A DNA stretch of 32,533 bases from Burkholderiales bacterium. Its GTDB lineage: Bacteria > Pseudomonadota > Gammaproteobacteria > Burkholderiales > UBA11063. A program made the position numbers and the translations under genes. The stretch covers positions 1-32,533 of the forward strand of contig JAIETT010000199.1 of the NCBI GenBank assembly GCA_019744945.1. The letters run 5' to 3'. The first letter of the stretch is position 1. Every line of letters starts with the position of its first letter. Below are positions 18,830-27,127 of this stretch, one piece after another. The notes beneath the pieces were generated by a model, which had not been told where the DNA came from, ran no database searches, and saw only the letters and a list, made by a program, of their open reading frames with translations.

Positions 18830-19450
18830 TAAATCGCTTCGCTATACAAATACCGATCTTGCGCCACCATCGAGGTGGTTTAGATCGAGCTGCGCCACTT
18901 TTACCCACCCCCAAACCCATAATGCTTGCACAACGCACCCCCTAAGAAAATCTACGCAATGAGCTACAGGACAGCTTACCTGCCTTGAAGTGTTTGGTCT
19001 GCGCTTTCCAGCACAGTCCATAAATTATGCTTGCTTTTTATTCGCTATTCAATAACCCCTGCCAATTAATTGTGCTGGGGTTATTTCACTTCACGCTCGC
19101 AAAATGCGCATAATTTAACTCACTAATCAAGCCAGGAACATTCAGCATTCAGGCAATGAAAATTGTGCCTGATTGCTTCATTCTTTTAAAGTGTAACTCA
19201 TTGCTAGGTTTTCTAATCCAAAAATTTTTTGTCACATTTTTTTGCGCGCAAATAAATGATGAAATAAATTTTAATGGACAAGGGGGGATGCTTGTTGTGC
19301 CGCTATATGGGTATGGGGGTGGGAAATACACAGACCCGCAAAGTTCTTTTACAAATTGGATTTTCGATTAACAAGCAGATTAATAGCTGACTACTTACGG
19401 CGGACGTGGCGAACCACTAATTTTACCGTGAACTGGTTAAGGGCTTGTGA
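18830..19450. other. non-coding inverted-repeat-rich region, candidate oriT/oriV or structured RNA
   Basis: Hairpins CGATCT-tgcgCCACCatcgaGGTGGttt-AGATCG (18854-18887), AATAACCCC...GGGGTTATT (19051-19085), ATTCAGG...CCTGAT (19147-19173); diverged G-rich inverted repeat 18900-18946 / 19281-19327. Confidence 0.5.
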
Positions 19451-19487
19451 AAGAACAACTTAAACAAACTTTAAAAAGGGATAAATC

Positions 19488-19877
19488 ATGAATGAGGTTT
19501 TAATTATTTTTGGTAACAACATTAAACAACAAAAATGTAATGTTGCAGAATTTTATAGAAAATTTAACGTTATTAATGAGATTGTAACAAACAAGGAAGA
19601 CTGGAATAATTTTTTAATCAAATCAAATTTGGCACTTGATTATATCCCAGACTATAACAAAAGTGGCTTTATAGTCGAACAACTTGAAGACCTTGAAAGA
19701 CTTGGATATATACAAGGAACAGAGTGTTATAGCTTGGATTGTTACAGCATTAATGGCTCAGTTTTTGCTAGTCAGTTTGAAGACCAAATAAATTCAGGTG
19801 AACATATTACCCAATCATGGCAATTGCTAATGGCATTTATTGAAAATCAAGAAAATTGTAATATTTATTTTAAGTAA
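19488..19877 (+). CDS. hypothetical protein
   Basis: 129-aa acidic ORF. Confidence 0.6.
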   Translation: MNEVLIIFGNNIKQQKCNVAEFYRKFNVINEIVTNKEDWNNFLIKSNLALDYIPDYNKSGFIVEQLEDLERLGYIQGTECYSLDCYSINGSVFASQFEDQINSGEHITQSWQLLMAFIENQENCNIYFK

Positions 19878-19887
19878 GGAGCACACT

Positions 19888-20382
19888 ATGCACAATATTC
19901 ATTTTGTTAAGGTTCAAGCTAAAAGTTGCAAGGACGCAATAAGCCAAGTTGATAACGGTATTAATATTGATAATGAAGTAGTTGATTATTATCGGGTAGT
20001 GGGAGCATTTAACTTAACCAATCCAGAAGATTATCATAATACTTTAGAAAGTAGTCATTTTAGTATTGATTCAATACTAGGTTGTAAGCCAGAACATTTT
20101 ATAAATAAAGTTCTTGACTGTTTAAATGCCGAAGTTAAACATCTTGATGAAATTAAACAAGAACTTATTGGGTTAATCAATCAAGTTAATGATAAAACCT
20201 TAAAAAGCCATTTACCGTGGCGAATATTTTTTAAAGCTAAGGCATTAACAGGGAATTATTTAGTAACTGATTTAATTAAACAAAATAAATTTAAAAAGGA
20301 ATGGGCAGAAATTGGGCTAACAGATTTAAACGATGATGGCGAAAACGTTACTCATCTGGTTTTAGTAGATTTTCATAGTTAA
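19888..20382 (+). CDS. hypothetical protein
   Basis: Start moved from 19840 to ATG 19888, preceded by AAGGAG. Confidence 0.6.
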   Translation: MHNIHFVKVQAKSCKDAISQVDNGINIDNEVVDYYRVVGAFNLTNPEDYHNTLESSHFSIDSILGCKPEHFINKVLDCLNAEVKHLDEIKQELIGLINQVNDKTLKSHLPWRIFFKAKALTGNYLVTDLIKQNKFKKEWAEIGLTDLNDDGENVTHLVLVDFHS

Positions 20383-20449
20383 TTATAAAGCTGGTTATTT
20401 CAACCAGCTATTAAATGATAAATTTTAATAACTAAAACATCATTAATTT

Positions 20450-20475
20450 AAGGCTGGTTAATACCAGCCTTTTTT
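20450..20475 (+). terminator. intrinsic terminator
   Basis: AAGGCTGGTtaatACCAGCCTTTTTTC; second hairpin AGCTGGTTatttcAACCAGCT at 20389-20409. Confidence 0.8.
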
Positions 20476-20491
20476 CATAAGGTACTTAATC

Positions 20492-21742
20492 ATGGAACAA
20501 AACAATAACCAGAAAAATCAAACGCTACCACTACATAAAATTGAGCAATTTATCGCAAATGTGCGAGTGCTCGAAGAGTTAGCCAAACCAAAGTCAAGCG
20601 CTGATGTTTTAAAGCAATATAAAGGTTTTGGCGGTTTAGGGCGCTGTTTTTGGGATAAACAGCTTTACGGGCAAATTATGCGTGCGATTAGGGCTAATTT
20701 TGGAGCGAGCAAAGAAAAAGAGGTTCTGGAAAATCTGCGCTTATCATCAAGCAGCGCATATTATACGCCTAAGGAAGTCATCAAATTCATTTACCGCTAC
20801 ATTGAGCAAGTTTGCGGATTTACAGGCGGAAATATTTTAGAGCCGTCATGTGGGAATGGTGCATTTTTTGAGCATATGCCAGAAACTATCAAGGCAAACA
20901 GCCAAATTACAGGCATTGAATACGACATTATAACCAGCAAGCTAGTTAGTTGTATTTATCCAGAAGTTAAAATCATTAATGACGGTTTACAACATATTGA
21001 TTTTAAAGCTGAAAAATTTGATTTGATAATTGGTAATCCGCCATATTCAGCTGAAAAAATGACTGATAAATTTATGCAAGATTTAAACGGCTGCACGATT
21101 CATCATTATTTTATTGCTAAGTGTATGCGCTTATTGAGCGATAACGGCATTTTAGCGTTCGTTATGCCATCTTTCTATATGGACATACCACGTAGTAACA
21201 CACGGCACATTATAGACGGCGAGAGCGTGATTATTGATGTTATTCGTCTACCTGAAAATTTATTTGAACAAGCAACCGTAACCGTTGATATTGTATTGCT
21301 GCGTAAAACAGGCAATAAAATACATGACATCGTTAAAACAACAACTTTGACGCAAGGCGAAGCCAGCGAGCAAATCAATGAATTTTGGATTAAAAATCCA
21401 CATCGTGTAATTGGTGAACTAAAGCTTAAATGGGTTAAGGCATATAATCGTTTTGTGCCAACTTGTGAAACCACAGACAAAGCTAAAACGCTTGATTATT
21501 TAGAACGTTGCCAGTTTGACAATTCAACTTTAGAAAACTATCAAAGCATCGTAAAAAGTGAAGCATTAGCTAATGATGAAATTTTTACAGACATTAATTT
21601 AATACAAGTTTTACATGATAATTTTATAGCCATTGAGCAGCTTGAGAGTGAAGCTAACAATATGAAAATCAAATTATCGAAGCTGCACAATGACACATGG
21701 GAAATCATCGAAAAACTACAAAAACGAATTGGCGAAATTTAA
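20492..21742 (+). CDS. N6-adenine DNA methyltransferase
   Basis: ILEPSCGNGAFFEHM motif I, LIIGNPPYSAEKM motif IV, N-terminal LKQYKGFGGLG resembling the YxGxGGL start of large plasmid helicase-methylase proteins. Confidence 0.85.
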   Translation: MEQNNNQKNQTLPLHKIEQFIANVRVLEELAKPKSSADVLKQYKGFGGLGRCFWDKQLYGQIMRAIRANFGASKEKEVLENLRLSSSSAYYTPKEVIKFIYRYIEQVCGFTGGNILEPSCGNGAFFEHMPETIKANSQITGIEYDIITSKLVSCIYPEVKIINDGLQHIDFKAEKFDLIIGNPPYSAEKMTDKFMQDLNGCTIHHYFIAKCMRLLSDNGILAFVMPSFYMDIPRSNTRHIIDGESVIIDVIRLPENLFEQATVTVDIVLLRKTGNKIHDIVKTTTLTQGEASEQINEFWIKNPHRVIGELKLKWVKAYNRFVPTCETTDKAKTLDYLERCQFDNSTLENYQSIVKSEALANDEIFTDINLIQVLHDNFIAIEQLESEANNMKIKLSKLHNDTWEIIEKLQKRIGEI

Positions 21743-21748
21743 CAACCA

Positions 21749-21771
21749 GCCGCCAATAATGGCGGCTTTTT
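21749..21771 (+). terminator. intrinsic terminator
   Basis: GCCGCCaataatGGCGGCTTTTT. Confidence 0.85.
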
Positions 21772-21785
21772 AAGGAGTATTTGCA

Positions 21786-22091
21786 ATGGAAATTAATTTT
21801 ATTAAGAGAGCTAGACGCAATAATGAAAGCTTGTATCTAGTGATTAACGACAAAGAAATAATTAACGGAACATGGGAACAGTTAAATCGTTATTTGCCAG
21901 CAGTAACAGGTCTAAATAATGAAATCATCAACGACATAGCAAATTATGGTGATTGTATGTTTAGCTATGGCAGCACTTCATTCAGAATTACCAACAATGA
22001 AACATTTTATAAATACATTGAGATTATTCACAATAAGGAAGTAAAACTAATTGCTGAGTATTTTAGTGAACATAAAATTGTTATATTGTAG
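21786..22091 (+). CDS. hypothetical protein
   Basis: 101-aa ORF, AAGGAG RBS. Confidence 0.6.
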   Translation: MEINFIKRARRNNESLYLVINDKEIINGTWEQLNRYLPAVTGLNNEIINDIANYGDCMFSYGSTSFRITNNETFYKYIEIIHNKEVKLIAEYFSEHKIVIL

Positions 22092-22122
22092 TTTTGTAAA
22101 AAGCCGCCGAATTCTCGGCGGC
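22092..22122 (-). terminator. minus-strand intrinsic terminator at the 3' side of the non-coding interval
   Basis: Minus strand GCCGCCGA-gaat-TCGGCGGC-TTTTTACAAAA; no T-run on the plus-strand side. Confidence 0.75.
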
Positions 22123-25100
22123 ACGTAGTTCATTTTTAAAAGCCAGTATCGGTTTAATTGTCGTACGCTCATTTTTCCCGACCCGCCCATGCGAAGTAGG
22201 ACAAAATTTAACCACCAACGATTGAGCTTTGCTGATCCGTAAAATTTAGCTTTTGACAAAATTTAAGACTTACTACCGTGCGCATAAATTTAGTAAATAA
22301 ATTTGTATCACTAATGCTTGAGCCATGGTGCTGTACCATGGCAACAATCATTTTCACGCGCTTCAAATTTACCAGCTATTTTACGTGATGATTTAATTCA
22401 GGTTATGAAATTGTACCTGAATTAAATCAAAAGAAGTTAGCTCAATATCCTTGGCGCTAATTTTGTGTTTGATTAAACCCAATGAGCGCACTGATAACCG
22501 CTTTTTAGGTTTCATTTTAAAGAAAACCTAAAAAACCAATGGGGCAGAAGCCCAAGTAATTCGCGCCGCTCATATTGATGTAAAACTAAGTTGTCTGATT
22601 GATAAAGAATAGACGGCTCCAAAAACACAAAGGGGCGTAACCCTTTTATTTTTTGTGAGCTAGGTGAGGACAGTATAGCTATTTGATTTACTCTAAAATG
22701 AAAGTGGCCAGTCTAAAAAGACTGGCACACGATGGTGTTTAATGTAGATCCTTTCATCTACAGTTAATAGCAATAAATTAATCATTGCTTAAGTTTTACA
22801 ATCCAACTAAATGGATTTAGTTGCCATGGCACAAAGTCCGATGGAGATTTAGTTTTTACTACGAATGCATTTTTATTTCCGCATTCTCAGTTATTAGATT
22901 TCAACACAACAAATGTATTGAACCGATTAAGTTAAGTAGCTTCAATTAAAAAGCTTAAGTCAAATCTATTAGCGCCAGAGTGGCTTAACGATTTTATGTT
23001 CATTTAGACAAGTACCCAATTGTGCATTGAATAAACATCCTCAAATGATTGGAAAGTTGCTCAAGTAAAATTTGTGTAATCAAACTTTACTCTTTCGACC
23101 GAAAACTCAACGCATCCTAAATAAATAGAATGGCCAGGGAACAGCGTTATCGAAATTAGAGAATTTACCTGTTGCGCGCGTACTAAAATTTTTGTTCATG
23201 AAGATTCCTAGAAAAAGGAACGCATCGAGTACCCACCACGGGAACACAAAGCATTCCGAGTGAGTACAAAAAAGATTAGCTGCACTAAATCCAAAAGATA
23301 CTATTATCCCATTCTCATCTTCATTTAAGAAAACAAGCTTTTCAAAAAATATTTCTAATTTTTGATTGGAATTTAATATTTCCTGGATCCGTACAAACTA
23401 TAATTGACGGAGATTTTTTTGAAAGTGAAACAGCTGCGACTAAACAACTGCCAACTTAATGACTCAAAAACCATTCCCCAAATCACGGTCACCCATGATT
23501 CTCATTCCTGTTTTTTGCTAAATTTCAAAAGCCAAAATGGCTAAATAGACTTAGACAATAACAGTTCCACCCCCAACTTTCGTTCACAACATGGCTTGGT
23601 GCCACCACATTGCTATCTGTTTCCGACCTAATTCTTGGTACCACCCAAGAAAAAAAAGTCTGCCGTATCAGAACCTACTCATCGAGTCTCCCACTCATAG
23701 ATCAGTGTAACTTCTTGCGACGTTACGTTTCACGCGATTAACGAATTGCTCTACAGCAATCCTACCACTTCGCATTACTCAAATCTTTAGAGCTTCCCCG
23801 CATAGTTATGATTTCTTTTTAATGCACTGTTTGCCGTCTTGCGATTATTTCACTTTGCACCTGATTTTTTGTCAAGGTGCAGATATGTGGGTTATAAGGT
23901 TCCTGGAAAGTTACCCCCATATCAGCTTAGTAATCGTATCAAGTCTCGCCTTATCGGCACGGACACATCCGCATCTTCCCACGATAGAACCCCAGGTGGG
24001 TCCATGTACATTCTTAAACTATGTCCAGCGATCCAACATTATTCCGCGACTCTGCGCGGTTTTTTGCTGGTACCAGTCAATCCAACAGCCTTTCGACCAT
24101 CTCATGACCCTGCGCCCTTTCGGAAGCGCCTCAGCAGCCTTGAATGTGTGGCTCAGTCACATAGGTTTCCCTACATTACTAGGTGGATTAGTGAGCTTGC
24201 CAGCTCACAGAACGTCTTTTAGGGTTTCCCCACATAGTTGTCCTTTGTCACCACTTTAATCATAACAGGCTCATCGCTTCAGTCGTGGCTCGCGCCCTTT
24301 ACTTTCACGATTAAGTTACATCAGTTATTGAACGTCATAGGTACCATTGGCACATAACATAACTCTTGTGTAACCAGTAGTTTCGACAAAATGTCTTATC
24401 TACCTGCCGGCTCACGGTCATCCAACCTGCACCCCAGGGTGCATAGTATCTTTTGGGATGTGGATAGATAGGGGGATGAACCCCTAGCCCCACTCGTAGC
24501 GCAGTGAACCACTCTTCGCGGTACTGCGCTTCGGCTTGAAGAACAACAACAGATTGGTGATCTGTGTTGTCTGGTGAATGTTGCAACTAAATAGAATTGG
24601 CGGTTCCATCTAGTTGCCAGTTTGAGTCATTAAGTTTTATAAATTCTGGTTGGTAACCAGAAATGAATTATTGAGTCCGCTAGTTTTCCTTTCTAGCTGC
24701 GGACATCAAAAACAAATTAAAATTTGAATAAATGGCTTCGCAGCTAGTTGGGTTAGTCGGCCCAATTTTGCTTTTACAAAATTAATTACTGATTGGCAAT
24801 CAGTTTATAGGAATCGCCGCAACTTTAGTTGCAGCTTCAAAGTAATCAAAGATTATTTTATCACAAAACCTAAGCCGGTCTTTGTGAAAAAATAATTTTG
24901 AGTTTGTGGGCTTACGCCCAGCATAGGAACCTTATATATGCAGCGTCGCCATTTTGCTTTGCAAAATTCAGCGACTAAGCAAAAAATTCATAAAAATAAG
25001 GTATTTACCTCAAATTGATCAAAAAACAGTGTTTTTTGCAATTTGATCTATTAAGAGTATTATTTTGCAATCCTAAAATTGCAAAATAATTTAAAAAAAA
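22123..25100 (-). ncRNA. extended hairpin-rich non-coding interval, candidate giant structured RNA or several RNAs
   Basis: No credible ORFs for ~3 kb and dense inverted repeats throughout, e.g. GATTTAATTCAGGT/ACCTGAATTAAATC (22390-22428), TTTTTAGGTTT/AAACCTAAAAA, GCCATGG/CCATGGC, CAACTAAA/TTTAGTTG, GTCGC/GCGAC, ACCTTAT/ATAAGGT. Ends are inferred. Confidence 0.55.
23453..24636 (-). ncRNA. core GC-richer ornate structured RNA domain, family unknown
   Basis: Closed by a perfect 16-bp long-range helix (23453-23468 with 24621-24636). Minus-strand hairpins with G.U pairs and GNRA loops: CAAUGUGG/CCAUGUUG (23587-23612), AAUCAUGG[GUGA]CCGUGAUU (23481-23500), AUGUAGG[GAAA]CCUAUGU (24159-24176), GGC[GCGA]GCC (24287-24296), CAACUAGAUGG/CUAUUUAGUUG (24584-24616). 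Confidence 0.75.
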
Positions 25101-25103
25101 TGA

Positions 25104-25151
25104 AAAATACGCGTTTTCGTTGGTATTTTTGTTTTTTAATTCCTTTAAACT
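25104..25151 (+). promoter_or_regulatory. dispersed promoter-like element, copy 4 (box plus -10-like TAAACT)
   Basis: AAAATACGCGTTTTCGTTGGTA, 20-nt gap, TAAACT; gene starts at 25179. Confidence 0.55.
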
Positions 25152-25178
25152 TATGTATTAATTAATGGAGTTAAATAC

Positions 25179-26018
25179 ATGAGTAAATATTCACATAAAG
25201 CTAATTTAGAAAATTTATATTTTATAACCACTTTAACTGGTTTTATGAAAGAAGTACAAAGACAAATACAAATTGGTTATAAGTATTATTTTGAAAATAA
25301 ATTTGAATATACAAAGCTTAAGGATGTTTTAGGTCGATTGGATGAAGATTATCATGTGTGTGAATCTTCTGATGACAGATGGCACAGACAACAAGAAAAT
25401 AAAGTTAGCGTTCAACTTATAATGTTTTACCACGGCGGAGATATGATTCACTTTGTGCTTTTGGCCAGAGAGGGAATCAATGGTTCAAAAAATCATAATT
25501 TTTTTAAGACCCTTAAACCTAAAGATGCAACTTTAGGACATCAACGATTTACACTGAATCAATATATGTTGATTCGATGCAATAAACAAAGTTATGAACT
25601 AAAAGATCAAAATATTAACGTTCCTGCCGTTGTCGGACAATGGAGTTATGGATTACAAAAAACTTATATTGATGAGATTAAACGTGACTTTCTTCAATAT
25701 CTAAAGTTGAATGATACCTACCGCCTCAATCAACTTTATAGAAGTTTGACCAAACTAATTGCATTCGGTAAAGTTAGAACTAATTATGTTAATTTGAGAA
25801 TATTTATGGCTAAAGAGATAAATATTAGACTTAAATCTGATAAGTTTTTTAAAACAACAATTGCTGGAGATTTTTATGGCATGCCAGAAAAATTGCCAAT
25901 ATTAAAAGGCATTAAAATCCCAACCATTACAGTTGCGGAACAAATTAAGCCAACTATTTTAAAAAAAATGACTCACCCAGAACTATCAAGAAAGACAATG
26001 ATTTTTAATGATGAATAA
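25179..26018 (+). CDS. hypothetical protein
   Basis: 279-aa ORF, first gene after promoter-like element copy 4. Confidence 0.7.
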   Translation: MSKYSHKANLENLYFITTLTGFMKEVQRQIQIGYKYYFENKFEYTKLKDVLGRLDEDYHVCESSDDRWHRQQENKVSVQLIMFYHGGDMIHFVLLAREGINGSKNHNFFKTLKPKDATLGHQRFTLNQYMLIRCNKQSYELKDQNINVPAVVGQWSYGLQKTYIDEIKRDFLQYLKLNDTYRLNQLYRSLTKLIAFGKVRTNYVNLRIFMAKEINIRLKSDKFFKTTIAGDFYGMPEKLPILKGIKIPTITVAEQIKPTILKKMTHPELSRKTMIFNDE

Positions 26019-26187
26019 ACATAGAGCAGAAATAAATGCTGAAATTAAATATTTTGAGCGAGAAATTAATAATTTAACGGCTATAAGTAAAATAAAACCA
26101 TCATTTATAAATAAAATTCCAAATCGAAATATTGCAGAAATTACTAGATTAACTATTAAATTAAACCATTTGAAAGCACCACAATGA
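26008..26187 (+). CDS. 59-aa hypothetical protein, not in the supplied ORF track
   Basis: MMNKHRAEINAEIKYFEREINNLTAISKIKPSFINKIPNRNIAEITRLTIKLNHLKAPQ*; overlaps the upstream stop and the downstream start (ATGA). Confidence 0.6.
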   Translation: MMNKHRAEINAEIKYFEREINNLTAISKIKPSFINKIPNRNIAEITRLTIKLNHLKAPQ

Positions 26188-26642
26188 AAACAACGTCTGC
26201 CGAAAATTTAACCATTTTCTTAGATTTTGATGGCGTTTTGCATCGGAAAATGATAGGCAATTTTGAGTTATTATCCAACTTTAATCAAGTATTAAATTTG
26301 TTTCCTAATATCAAAATTGTTATATCCAGCGATTGGCGCCACTCAATGAAGCTGCAAGATTATCAAGAGATTTTTGGCGAATATGCTAATCGCATAATGG
26401 GCAAAACGCCAATCATTACCGGTGTAATGTTCCTGCGTGAGTTGGAGATTTTAGCGTATGTAAGACAACACTCGATCCAGAAGTTTATCGCAATTGATGA
26501 TGATTGTAGAAATGAGTTATTTAACGCAAATTGTAATTGGCTTTTTAAAACCGATTATTTTCGAGGCTTAGATGTTGACGCTACAAATAATTTAATCAAG
26601 TTTATTCAAATCAAACTTGAAGAAAAAATAATACACAGATAA
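26184..26642 (+). CDS. HAD-like hydrolase domain protein
   Basis: IFLDFDGVLHR, IVISSDWR, FIAIDDDCRNE as in HAD-fold proteins, including the HAD domain of Swiss-Army-Knife RNA repair proteins. Confidence 0.75.
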   Translation: MKTTSAENLTIFLDFDGVLHRKMIGNFELLSNFNQVLNLFPNIKIVISSDWRHSMKLQDYQEIFGEYANRIMGKTPIITGVMFLRELEILAYVRQHSIQKFIAIDDDCRNELFNANCNWLFKTDYFRGLDVDATNNLIKFIQIKLEEKIIHR

Positions 26643-26664
26643 ATATATTTTGGAGGAACGATAA

Positions 26665-27069
26665 ATGAATTTAGAAGCTAGGTTAACACAGAAGTTTGTG
26701 GATGCTGTCTTAAGTAAAATAGTGGATTTATCTAAGTATGATAATAATCCCAAATTAGCAAACTTACACTACAAAAAGGCTAAGATGATTTTATTTTTAT
26801 GGGTTGGTGTGTTTTGTATATTTAATCTTTTTGAAAATAACACCTTGAATCTGGTTGGGTTTTTAATATTAATTTTTGGTGTATTATCGTATAAAGCTTT
26901 CGAACGTGTATTATTTCAAAAGGGTTTACTAGATTGGCTAGAAAACGAAAAATTACTGTATGAGCAGCGATTAAAACACAGCATGATATTTACTATATTA
27001 TTATTTTCACCTATTTTAATTGTGGTTTTGGCAATTCTTTCAGCCTTGCATAAATCAGGTGTTTTGTAA
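26665..27069 (+). CDS. membrane protein
   Basis: 134 aa, two hydrophobic regions. Confidence 0.6.
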   Translation: MNLEARLTQKFVDAVLSKIVDLSKYDNNPKLANLHYKKAKMILFLWVGVFCIFNLFENNTLNLVGFLILIFGVLSYKAFERVLFQKGLLDWLENEKLLYEQRLKHSMIFTILLFSPILIVVLAILSALHKSGVL

Positions 27070-27127
27070 ATCATACATAAAGAATTAAAAATTACTTTAA
27101 ATTAAACTTTTAATCAGGAAACATCAA

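Noticed and set aside
19156-19371. 71-aa plus ORF (and 60-aa minus ORF) in the origin-like region
   Set aside because: Overlap a hairpin and the G-rich inverted repeat, no good RBS, low-information composition.
22047-22259. 70-aa minus ORF across the terminator
   Set aside because: Reads through the 22103-22122 terminator hairpin and overlaps the end of 21786-22091; Trp/Arg-rich, likely spurious.
23822-24259. Overlapping plus-strand ORFs of 145 and 127 aa
   Set aside because: Cys/His/Pro/Ser-rich, two frames open at once, no RBS or family motif; they overlie minus-strand RNA hairpins in a GC-richer patch and are best explained as antisense to the structured RNA.
24335-24586. 83-aa minus ORF
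   Set aside because: Overlaps strong hairpins (24498-24530, 24584-24616); Trp/Tyr/His-rich composition atypical of the element.
23453-24636. Interpretation of the 16-bp inverted repeat as transposon ends
   Set aside because: No transposase ORF inside, no target-site duplication seen at the ends, and the interior is rich in RNA-style helices.
22092-25150. rRNA, tmRNA, RNase P or group I/II intron identity
   Set aside because: I found no recognisable rRNA core motifs, group II domain V-like hairpin, or intron-encoded protein; a model search is still needed.
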